Below, one piece after another: positions 34,648 to 41,882 of a stretch of DNA of 64,000 nucleotides (position 1 is the first letter of the stretch; each line of letters opens with the position of its first letter). The notes beneath the pieces were generated by a model. The model did no database searches and had not been told where the DNA came from. It saw nothing but the letters and a program-made list of their open reading frames with translations. The stretch comes from Nocardia pseudobrasiliensis NBRC 108224 (GTDB lineage: Bacteria > Actinomycetota > Actinomycetes > Mycobacteriales > Mycobacteriaceae). The stretch spans positions 1 through 64,000 of the forward strand of contig NZ_BDBS01000030.1 of the NCBI RefSeq assembly GCF_001613105.1, in the 5' to 3' direction. Both the position numbers and the translations under genes were made by a program.

Positions 34648-35490
34648 TCACCGGGGTGTCAGGAAGTCGGTGAGCAGTGGCAGCAGCGCCGGAAGCCCGT
34701 CGATGGGAACGATGTGGCCGCAGTCGGGGATCACGACCTCCGTCAGATCGTCGGTGCGGGAACGCAACTGGCGGGCGAGGGCATCGCCGACCGGATGCGC
34801 TCCGACGGCCAGCGTCGGCATTCGCAATCGGGTTGCGGTCGTGGCGTTCTCGATCTGGCGGGCGCTCTCGGGCAGTGCGCGGTAGTGGGCGAAGGCGGCG
34901 CGCAGCGCGTCGCGGCCGGTGTAGGCGGCGACGAACGCGGCGCGCAGTTGCGCGGGGACACCGCGGCCACGCGTGCCCGCGGTCAGAAACCAATCGATAT
35001 AGGAGTCCTCATGCCCGATGAGCACCGATTCGGCCAGGCCCGGGACGGCGTGGAAGCCGAACCACCAGGGCGGTCCGTCGCGCAGGAAATCCTCGGCTCC
35101 GGGTAACCGGCCCAAAATCGCCTCCATCAGCACCAGGCGGCGAACTCGATCCGGGTGCTGCCTCGCGGTCAGGAACGCCGGAGCAGCACCCAAATCGAAC
35201 CCCACTACATCCGCGCGGGTCTCGCCCAGGGCATCCAGCACGGCAATCGCGTCCGCGGCCAAATTTCCGGCGTCGTAACCGCTTTCCGGACGGGTGGTCG
35301 CACCCAGTCCGCGCAGGTCGGGCGCGATCACCCGATGCGTGCTCGCGAGTCTGTCCAGCACGCCCCGCCACACCTGCCAGGTGTGTGGAAACCCGTGCAG
35401 GAGCAGGATCGCGGAACCCGCCCCGGCGACGGCGACATTCATGTCGATCCCGTTCGCCGTGACCCTGTGCAGTGCGATACCGGTGCTCAT
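34648..35490 (-). CDS. Alpha/beta hydrolase, epoxide-hydrolase-like
   Basis: This 280-aa alpha/beta hydrolase has the oxyanion motif HGFPHTWQVW and a nucleophile elbow with aspartate (VGFDLGA) instead of serine. The C-terminal histidine is in PDCGHIVP. An aspartate nucleophile points to epoxide hydrolase or haloalkane dehalogenase chemistry rather than esterase activity. The start ATG at MSTGIAL has GGTGGAG upstream; the longer frame is not supported. It is divergent from an HxlR regulator, suggesting substrate-inducible expression. Confidence 0.87.
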   Translation of the reverse strand: MSTGIALHRVTANGIDMNVAVAGAGSAILLLHGFPHTWQVWRGVLDRLASTHRVIAPDLRGLGATTRPESGYDAGNLAADAIAVLDALGETRADVVGFDLGAAPAFLTARQHPDRVRRLVLMEAILGRLPGAEDFLRDGPPWWFGFHAVPGLAESVLIGHEDSYIDWFLTAGTRGRGVPAQLRAAFVAAYTGRDALRAAFAHYRALPESARQIENATTATRLRMPTLAVGAHPVGDALARQLRSRTDDLTEVVIPDCGHIVPIDGLPALLPLLTDFLTPR

Positions 35491-35505
35491 CTCCACCTCG
35501 AAACT

Positions 35506-35540
35506 GGTAACCATCGGTGACCACATCACGGTAGGTAACC
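35506..35540. promoter_or_regulatory. Three GGTNACC sites between hydrolase and HxlR genes
   Basis: GGTAACC (35506-35512), GGTGACC (35516-35522) and GGTAACC (35534-35540) are small palindromes clustered in the divergent promoter region. They may be the binding sites of the HxlR regulator. Confidence 0.45.
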
Positions 35541-35589
35541 TGGTTGGATCGGCCAAGACGGCACTTTCGACTCAGGTGGTGAGCTCCAG

Positions 35590-35955
35590 GTGACTACCCA
35601 GCGCGGCGATCTGTTCGATCCCGCCTGTCCGACCAGGCAACTGCTGGACAGGATCGGCTCCAAATGGGTCTCGATGGTGGTGAAAATCCTCGCGGCGGCC
35701 AATCCGTCCGAGGTGCGCTTCGCCGAACTGCGCCGCCGCATCCCGGGCATCTCCCAGAAGATGCTGTCGGTCACCCTCGGGCAACTGGTGCGCGACGGCC
35801 TCGTCGCCCGCCGCGTCGAACCCACCGTCCCACCCCAGGTCCACTATCGCCTCACCGAACTCGGTATGTCCCTGGAGGTTCCGCTCGCCGCGCTACGACA
35901 ATGGGCCGAGCAGCACATGTCGGCCATCGACGACCGATCCCCGGCCGACCGGTGA
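35590..35955 (+). CDS. HxlR family transcriptional regulator
   Basis: This 121-aa winged-helix protein of the HxlR group has CPTRQLLDRIGSKWVSMVV at the front, then the recognition region RFAELRRRIPGISQKMLSVTL. HxlR/YodB proteins often respond to aldehydes or electrophiles through an N-terminal cysteine, and one is present in DPACPTR. It is divergent from the epoxide-hydrolase-like gene, its likely target. It starts with GTG. Confidence 0.92.
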   Translation: MTTQRGDLFDPACPTRQLLDRIGSKWVSMVVKILAAANPSEVRFAELRRRIPGISQKMLSVTLGQLVRDGLVARRVEPTVPPQVHYRLTELGMSLEVPLAALRQWAEQHMSAIDDRSPADR

Positions 35956-35989
35956 TCTCCGGACCGTCCGCGCCCGACCTCCGTCACGA

Positions 35990-36703
35990 TCACTCCCGCA
36001 ACCACGTCTCGAGGTCATCGACCTCGCGCAGGTCGGCGGCGATTGTGGCGCGGTCCTCGGCAGTCAGGTCGAGAGTGGAGATTTCGCGACGGAGTTCGGA
36101 CGCTCGGGTGAGATCGGCTGTGGCGATGGCGATTTCGGCGAGAATGGCCAGGGCTCGGGCTCGGTTCGAAGTGGAGGATTGCGTGCCGTGGCGGCGGAGG
36201 CCCGTTTCCAGAACTCGGGCCGCGGCTCGGTCGTCGTTCTTGAAATCTCGCAGGTTGCGGGCGTTGTCGATGGCTCGGGACAGGCCCGTCAGGGATTTCG
36301 CGCCGCCGTGTTCGAAGTCGGGTTCGCCGCGGCGGATGTAGATGATCGAGTTGCCGACCGGGTCGACGACGGTGAAGCGGGTCTGTCCGGGGCGGAATCT
36401 GGTGATACGCGGGATACCTCGCGAGGGGACCTTCCCGTAGCGCGCTCGCAGTGCGGCGGAGAATTCGGCGTGTAGATCCTCCACCTCGTCGACTATTACC
36501 AGGCAGCCGACATAGGCCACGGCCCCGGGATCGATCGGGCGTGGCGACGGGCCGAAATGCACATCGCATCCGTCGCGGGTGACAGCGCCGTAATGGTAGG
36601 GACGGGTCTGTTCGGCGGTCACGATGTAGCCGAGGGCCCGATAGAAATCCAGCGTTTGCGGGAGATCCCCGCTCCAGAGGATTGGAACCGAGGTGGCGAC
36701 CAA
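35990..36703 (-). CDS. Glyoxalase/bleomycin-resistance domain protein with helical C-terminal extension
   Basis: Residues 1-125 form a vicinal-oxygen-chelate domain (LWSGDLPQTLDFYRALGY to DPVGNSIIYIRRGEP). Residues 130-237 are a helical repeat-like extension (SRAIDNARNLRDFKNDDRAAARVLE, then RARALAILAEIAIATADL) resembling TPR helices. The fusion is unusual. It starts at TTG 36703, supported by AGGAGG. It could bind or sequester a small toxic compound. It is divergent from a PadR gene with two palindromes between. Confidence 0.83.
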   Translation of the reverse strand: MVATSVPILWSGDLPQTLDFYRALGYIVTAEQTRPYHYGAVTRDGCDVHFGPSPRPIDPGAVAYVGCLVIVDEVEDLHAEFSAALRARYGKVPSRGIPRITRFRPGQTRFTVVDPVGNSIIYIRRGEPDFEHGGAKSLTGLSRAIDNARNLRDFKNDDRAAARVLETGLRRHGTQSSTSNRARALAILAEIAIATADLTRASELRREISTLDLTAEDRATIAADLREVDDLETWLRE

Positions 36704-36725
36704 TTCGCCCTCCTGTCGAGCTAGC

Positions 36726-36733
36726 CAAATTTG
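36726..36733. promoter_or_regulatory. CAAATTTG palindrome, copy 1
   Basis: This perfect 8-bp palindrome lies 23 bp upstream of the glyoxalase TTG start. It is matched by a second copy near padR. Confidence 0.5.
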
Positions 36734-36767
36734 TCTACCCGAGGTTAGGGCCGCAAGCGGTGGAAGT

Positions 36768-36775
36768 CAAATTTG
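36768..36775. promoter_or_regulatory. CAAATTTG palindrome, copy 2
   Basis: The second copy is extended to TCAAATTTGA. Its centre is 42 bp from that of copy 1, four helical turns. PadR proteins bind paired AT-rich palindromes, so this is a plausible operator. Confidence 0.5.
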
Positions 36776-36809
36776 ATTAGTATGCGTATTCGATCGAGAG
36801 GAGTGGCAT

Positions 36810-37379
36810 ATGTCGGCAGTCCGACTGCTGGTACTGGGCGTGATCCGCCTGCGTCAACCCACCTACGGCTACGCGGTCCGGCAGGAACTGCTGTCGTGGC
36901 GCGCCGAGGAATGGACCAATGTGAAGCCCGGCTCGATCCACCACGCGCTCAAACAGCTCACTCGTGAGGGCCGACTGCGCGCACTCGGCACCGAGGCCAG
37001 CGATCTGGGACCCGGCCGCACCTTGTTCGAGCTGACCCCGCACGGGGAGCAGGAATTCTTCCGCCTGCTCGAAAACGCCCTCGGCAGTGTGGATATGGAG
37101 GAGCTCGGCGCGGGCATCGCCTTGATGGACGCGCTGCCACGGGCCCGGGTGATCGAATTGCTGACCGCTCAACGTCGCCGCACAGCGGAGATCCGCGACG
37201 GTCTGCTGGCGATGATGCCCGAATTCCCGGGCCGCTACGAGGCCCCGCACTCCCCCGATCTGCTCGAGCTGTGGAGCGGTGTATTCGCCGGATTCACCGA
37301 TTGGACGGGACGGCTTGTCGAGCGGCTCGAGGCGGGCGAATACCGCATGGCCGACGACGATCCGGCGACCTCGGGTTAG
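36810..37379 (+). CDS. PadR family transcriptional regulator
   Basis: This 189-aa regulator has an N-terminal winged helix-turn-helix (LLVLGVIRLRQPTYGYAVRQEL, then PGSIHHALKQLTREGRL) and a C-terminal dimerisation helix pair (PadR/Vir-like). It probably represses the divergent glyoxalase-domain gene and itself. It ends just before the PPOX gene, whose -10 box overlaps its stop codon. Confidence 0.9.
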   Translation: MSAVRLLVLGVIRLRQPTYGYAVRQELLSWRAEEWTNVKPGSIHHALKQLTREGRLRALGTEASDLGPGRTLFELTPHGEQEFFRLLENALGSVDMEELGAGIALMDALPRARVIELLTAQRRRTAEIRDGLLAMMPEFPGRYEAPHSPDLLELWSGVFAGFTDWTGRLVERLEAGEYRMADDDPATSG

Positions 37380-37382
37380 GCT
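37377..37382 (+). promoter_or_regulatory. TAGGCT -10 box, leaderless promoter of the PPOX gene
   Basis: TAGGCT is 6 nt before the GTG of the PPOX gene and overlaps the padR stop codon. This suggests a separate start of transcription. Confidence 0.45.
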
Positions 37383-37388
37383 GCCCGG

Positions 37389-37769
37389 GTGGACAACCCC
37401 TTCGGTGGCGTCGGCACCGCGAACTACGTATTGCTCGCCACGTTTCGCAAGAACGGCAGCCCGGTGGCGACCCCGGTGTGGGCGGTGCTCGACGGCGACA
37501 AACTCTACATCTGGACCGTGACCGACAGCGGGAAGGTCAAGCGGCTGCGCAACAACCAGGCCGTCACTCTGCAACCGTGCTCGGTCACCGGCAAACCGCG
37601 GGGCCAGGTCGTGCGCGGCACCGCGCGCCTGCTCGACGACGCGGGCAGTCAGCGAGTGCGCCGGCTGGTCAAGCGCAAGTACGTGATCCAGGGCTGGCTC
37701 ACCGTGACCGGTAGCCTCGTACGTCGCGGCAAGAACGGAACGATAGGCATCGAGGTCACCGCCGATTGA
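37389..37769 (+). CDS. PPOX class F420-dependent oxidoreductase
   Basis: This 126-aa split-barrel flavin/deazaflavin-binding protein has the typical ANYVLLATFRKNGSPVATPVWA opening and KVKRLRNNQAVTLQPC with a GTARLLDD turn. Proteins of this class reduce or bind compounds with coenzyme F420H2. Substrate not determinable. It converges on the exporter gene with 15 bp between. Confidence 0.87.
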   Translation: MDNPFGGVGTANYVLLATFRKNGSPVATPVWAVLDGDKLYIWTVTDSGKVKRLRNNQAVTLQPCSVTGKPRGQVVRGTARLLDDAGSQRVRRLVKRKYVIQGWLTVTGSLVRRGKNGTIGIEVTAD

Positions 37770-37784
37770 ATCGGCCGCGTCGCG

Positions 37785-40433
37785 CTACCGGGGATGACCG
37801 AGTTGTAGGTCGAGAATCGGATTCCCCGCGCCATTGACCGTAATGCGCGCCGAGACCGGCGGATATCCGCTCACCTGAAGCAGATACGCGCCGGGCGGCA
37901 CGTCGTCGAGTACATAGCTCCCGTCCTCGGCGGTCGCCGTCGCCGTAATCGCACTGCCCGCATCGGTCAGCAGCGTGACCCGCGCGTCGGGAATGGGCCG
38001 ATCGGTGCGATCGTGGCGCACGGTTCCCACGATCCTGGCGGATGCCGTCAACACCAGATCACAGCGCGGCTCCGCGGCGCCGCCGAATTCCGCCGGTACG
38101 GCCGCCGGAAGATATCCCCGAGCGCTGGCCGCGATCGTGAACAGCCCCGAAAACAGCCCCGGCAGTACATATTCCCCGTCGACTCCCGTCACCGCCGCGG
38201 CGACGACCTCCCCGCGCGCATCGGTCACCACGACGGTGGCGTCCGCGACCGGCCCGCCATTGCGATCGAGGACATACCCCAGCGTGCCCCCCGCACTGGT
38301 CAGCACGAAATCATGCGTCACCGCCGAATCCCCCACGCGCACACCGGCAGCATCGGGCCGGTACCCGTCAGCGGCCACAACCACCACATACCGCCCCGCC
38401 TTCGGAACGCTCAACTCATACGCTCCGTCGGCCCGCGACCGCGCCCGCCCCCGCTGATGCCCCGCATGATCAATGAGCGTCAACGGCGCCCGTGCCACCG
38501 GCTGCCCCGCCGGTGCCCGCACCCACCCCCGAACAGCCACAAACGATTCCGCACCCTCACCCGCCTCCGACACACCCGCCGCACCACCCGACACTCCCTG
38601 CATCGCAGCCCTCTGCCCGATCAGACCCGACTCCCCGTCCGGCACAGGAGCCTCCGAGACCGCCAACGCCGGATCCCCCGGAACGGACGCCGCCGAACCC
38701 GCGGTCGCCGCTTCCGATGACAGTACCCGGCCGCGAATCAGTGATGCGATCGCCGCGATCAGGGATAGCGCGATGGCCATCGAGAACACCACGACCAAAC
38801 CGTCGTGGAACGGCTGGGAGACCAGGTCCGGGAAGAATTGTCGGCCGGTCAATCTCGCGGCATTGTCCGGTGGCAGGTCCGCCAGAATGCCGGGGCCGAG
38901 AAGATGTTCGATCGGGTTGTAGCCGAGGAAGGCGGCGAACAGCACACCCACCGGCGGCAGGGCCGAGACCGGCTGCGCGGCTGCGGCGGGCACGCCCTGG
39001 GCGGTCAGCCCGTCGAACAGGGTGTGCGGCATCGAGCCCGCGAGCCCGGCGATCATGAGCGAGAAGAACACGCCCATCGACAACACCATCCCCGCGTTCT
39101 GGAAGGTGGCCCGCATCCCCGAGGCCGCACCGCGATCACCCGCGGGCACACTCGACATGATGATCGAGGTATTGGGCGCGGCGAACAGTCCGCCGCCCAG
39201 GCCGTTGACGAAGATCAGCAACGCGAACACCGAATAGTCGAAATCGGTCGGCAGCACCAGCAGTCCCGCGAACGAGGCGGCCATCACCACGAACCCACCG
39301 GCGGCGAACAGCCGCGCGCCGAAACGATCCGACAGATATCCGGCGATGGGCCCGGCCGCGAGGAACCCGATCGTCAACGGCAGCAGATAGATTCCCGCCC
39401 ACAGCGGCGTATCGGCGTAATCGAACCCGTGCAGCGGCAGCCAGATTCCCTGCAACCAGATGATCAGCATGAACTGCAACCCACCCCGCGCGATCGCACC
39501 CAGCAGCGTGGCCACATTGCCACCCGCGAAGACCGCATCGCGGAACAGTCGCAGCGGGAACATCGGTTCGGCGACTTCGACTTCCACCACGCAGAACACA
39601 GCCAAAAGCGCCACCCCGCCGATCAACCCGGCCAGCACCCACGGATTGGTCCACCCCATCACATGCCCGCCGTAGGGTTGGATGCCGTAGGTGATGGCGG
39701 CCAGCAACGCGGTCAACCCCAGAGCGAAGGTGATATTTCCCCACCAATCCATTCGCCCGGGAGCGCGCACCCCGGTCTCGTGCAGCGATCGATAGGCCCA
39801 AATCGTGCCGAGGATGCCGATCGGCACATTCACCCAGAACACCGATCGCCAATCCCATTCCACCAGCGCCCCGCCCAGAATCAGGCCGATGAACGACCCC
39901 GCGATCCCGGAAACCATATTGACGCCCAACGCCATTCCGCGCTGCTGCTGTGGAAAGGCATCGGTGAGAATCGCCGCCGAATTGGCCATCAGCATCGATC
40001 CACCGACGGCCTGGGCGACCCGCCAGCCGATCAGCCACAGCGCCCCGGCCCCGCCGTGCAGCGGATCCAGCGACAGGATCACCGAGGTGATGGTGAAGAT
40101 GAGGAATCCGGCGTTGTAGATGCGCACCCGCCCCCACATATCGCCGAGTCTGCCCAGCGCGACCACCAGCACGGCCGTCACGAGCATGTAGCCCATCAGC
40201 ACCCAGAGCAGATAACTGACATTGCCGGGTTGCAGCGGATCGAGCCGAATCCCGTTGAAGATTCCCGGTAGTGAGATGAGCACGATCGACGCGTTGATGG
40301 TCGCGACGAGCACGCCGAGTGTGGTGTTGGTCAGGGCCACCCACTTGTAGTGGGGGTGGTCGGCGCCGATCCAGGTTTTGCGCCCTTGCGAGCGGGGGCT
40401 ACCGGCCTGCCGTGTCACTTCCTCGATAGCCAT
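37785..40433 (-). CDS. MFS drug exporter (DHA2/EmrB type) fused to carboxypeptidase-regulatory-like repeats
   Basis: This 882-aa protein has about 14 membrane segments in residues 30-570, with MFS motif A-like GRLGDMWGRVRIYN and motif C-like GIAGSFIGLILGG. These are typical of QacA/EmrB proton-driven drug exporters. Residues about 615-882 add three consecutive beta-sandwich repeats of the carboxypeptidase-regulatory type. Each repeat contains a V.DA.V.VTD...DG.Y.LPGL..G.Y pattern. This tail is rare on MFS proteins; its side of the membrane is uncertain. Its 5' end overlaps the MarR gene by 35 bp, so they are co-transcribed and coupled. Confidence 0.9.
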   Translation of the reverse strand: MAIEEVTRQAGSPRSQGRKTWIGADHPHYKWVALTNTTLGVLVATINASIVLISLPGIFNGIRLDPLQPGNVSYLLWVLMGYMLVTAVLVVALGRLGDMWGRVRIYNAGFLIFTITSVILSLDPLHGGAGALWLIGWRVAQAVGGSMLMANSAAILTDAFPQQQRGMALGVNMVSGIAGSFIGLILGGALVEWDWRSVFWVNVPIGILGTIWAYRSLHETGVRAPGRMDWWGNITFALGLTALLAAITYGIQPYGGHVMGWTNPWVLAGLIGGVALLAVFCVVEVEVAEPMFPLRLFRDAVFAGGNVATLLGAIARGGLQFMLIIWLQGIWLPLHGFDYADTPLWAGIYLLPLTIGFLAAGPIAGYLSDRFGARLFAAGGFVVMAASFAGLLVLPTDFDYSVFALLIFVNGLGGGLFAAPNTSIIMSSVPAGDRGAASGMRATFQNAGMVLSMGVFFSLMIAGLAGSMPHTLFDGLTAQGVPAAAAQPVSALPPVGVLFAAFLGYNPIEHLLGPGILADLPPDNAARLTGRQFFPDLVSQPFHDGLVVVFSMAIALSLIAAIASLIRGRVLSSEAATAGSAASVPGDPALAVSEAPVPDGESGLIGQRAAMQGVSGGAAGVSEAGEGAESFVAVRGWVRAPAGQPVARAPLTLIDHAGHQRGRARSRADGAYELSVPKAGRYVVVVAADGYRPDAAGVRVGDSAVTHDFVLTSAGGTLGYVLDRNGGPVADATVVVTDARGEVVAAAVTGVDGEYVLPGLFSGLFTIAASARGYLPAAVPAEFGGAAEPRCDLVLTASARIVGTVRHDRTDRPIPDARVTLLTDAGSAITATATAEDGSYVLDDVPPGAYLLQVSGYPPVSARITVNGAGNPILDLQLGHPR

Positions 40434-40890
40434 CAGGCACTTCCTCGAAATGTGGAATCATCTTGCGCACGATCGGCGTGGCTACGCGCAGCGCCGAACC
40501 GAGCGCCTCGCGTTCCGCGGCGGGCAGATTCGCCACCAGTCCGGTCAGCCAGATATCGCGGGAGCGCCGATGTTCGGCCAGCAGCCGCTGTCCGGTATCG
40601 GTGACCGCGATCAGACAGGCCCGACCGTCCTCGGGATCGCGCACCCGCTCGACCAATCCGCGCTGTTGCAATCGCTGGATCAGCTGCGTCATCGATGGCT
40701 GCGCAACGCCTTCGGCGGCCGCCAACGCGGTCAGCCGTGCCGGACCTTCTCGTTCCAAGCGCCCCAGAGTGGTCAGCGTCGTGAGACTGACGCCTTGGCG
40801 CTGTGGCAGATGGCGCACCAGCGTCGCGGCCACCTCGACCAGTGCCGCCGCGACTTCGCCGAGGTCCTCCCCAGGCGCCGTCCCGCTCAT
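40399..40890 (-). CDS. MarR family transcriptional regulator
   Basis: This 163-aa regulator has the MarR winged-helix core (VSLTTLTTLGRLEREG, GVAQPSMTQLIQRLQQRGLVER, then DPEDGRACLIAVTDTGQRLL). ATG 40890 is taken as the start; a GTG 21 bp upstream is possible. It heads a two-gene operon with the exporter and probably represses it through the palindrome just upstream. Confidence 0.92.
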   Translation of the reverse strand: MSGTAPGEDLGEVAAALVEVAATLVRHLPQRQGVSLTTLTTLGRLEREGPARLTALAAAEGVAQPSMTQLIQRLQQRGLVERVRDPEDGRACLIAVTDTGQRLLAEHRRSRDIWLTGLVANLPAAEREALGSALRVATPIVRKMIPHFEEVPDGYRGSDTAGR

Positions 40891-40914
40891 ATTGTCGGTT
40901 GTATCACACACCTA

Positions 40915-40929
40915 TATAGGGTGCCTATA
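40915..40929. promoter_or_regulatory. Palindrome TATAGG-GTG-CCTATA, likely MarR operator
   Basis: The perfect 6-bp arms overlap another palindrome, CCTATATAGG (40911-40920), about 25 bp upstream of the MarR ATG. The AT-rich position would also cover the promoter. Confidence 0.6.
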
Positions 40930-41135
40930 CATTGGACCGATCCGCGGGTTGGAGCCGAATATCGCTCAGCCGAGCGACTTTCGAGCGAAACCATGGTCTC
41001 TCGCGGACCGGCTGCGCGTCACGGCCGAGGGGTGCCGTCGCGCAGCCGGATCCGGCAAGTAGGTGGATCGCCGACCGGTCCGGTCGGCGATCCCGTTCCC
41101 GCGACCTGTGGGGCAGGGTCGCGGGGTCTAAGGCG

Positions 41136-41666
41136 TCACGGCTGGTTGGCTCCGGCGATACCGCCGATGATGCCGCCGATGACGCAGCCCGGAACGGCGC
41201 CGATGATCGCGAAGATGAGCCCGATCAGGAAGCCGATCGCGCAGCCGATCAGCACGCCCGCGACCGTGGTGCCCGCATCGCCGATGAATTGCGGCGCGCC
41301 GGGTTCGGGTGCGGCCGCGCCGATCGGGTTCAGCGTCAATGTGGTTGCCGCGGCGTCGATCTCGGGAGCCACCCGGACCTGCTGACCGGAGACCGTCTGC
41401 ACAGTGGTCGGCACGGTCGTGATCAGCGAACCATCGGGCGCTTGCACGGAGATGCCCGCCGGTGTCATCACGAACTTGCCGGCCGCGAGGGTGACGGTTG
41501 CGCTGGAACGATCGGGCGCCACCGCGGCCGTGTATTCCACGCCGTGGTCGACACTGCTCACCACGGGCACCGTGGCGACGCTCGCCTCGCCGTGGGCGGT
41601 CGCGGCGGCAATTCCCAGCGCGGCCGTCGAGAGTACCGCCGCGGCGGCAACTTTCGCGATTCTCAT
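41136..41666 (-). CDS. Secreted protein with C-terminal glycine-zipper membrane hairpin (paralogue A)
   Basis: This 176-aa protein has a signal peptide (MRIAKVAAAAVLSTAALGIAAATAHGEA, likely cut after AHG). A beta-rich middle domain begins SVDHGVEY with AGKFVMTPAG. The C-terminal hydrophobic hairpin is rich in small residues (GVLIGCAIGFLIGLIFAIIGAV and IGGIIGGIAGA). It is clearly related to the protein at 54011-54613. The function is unknown; it may insert into a membrane or the mycomembrane. The start at MRIAKV was chosen to give the signal peptide. Confidence 0.8.
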   Translation of the reverse strand: MRIAKVAAAAVLSTAALGIAAATAHGEASVATVPVVSSVDHGVEYTAAVAPDRSSATVTLAAGKFVMTPAGISVQAPDGSLITTVPTTVQTVSGQQVRVAPEIDAAATTLTLNPIGAAAPEPGAPQFIGDAGTTVAGVLIGCAIGFLIGLIFAIIGAVPGCVIGGIIGGIAGANQP

Positions 41667-41882
41667 ACCTGTCACCTGCAATCGAGAAGCCGGCTCACCC
41701 CGCCACATCGCCACGCGACCCGGCCGCCAGGCGAACCGGGAAACGGAACCAACTGTCCAGTCCCCGAAGGGGTTTCCACATCCCGGGCGGTATTTCGAAC
41801 CTGCCGCCCGGATGTTTCCCATGCTCCTCGCGTTCCCCGACGCGCCAAAGACGGTGCTTCGAGGGGCAGGCGAGCGGAACGA

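Noticed and set aside
38805..40271. 488-codon plus-strand frame opposite the MFS exporter
   Set aside because: Arg/Gln/His-rich shadow; the minus strand encodes clear membrane helices.
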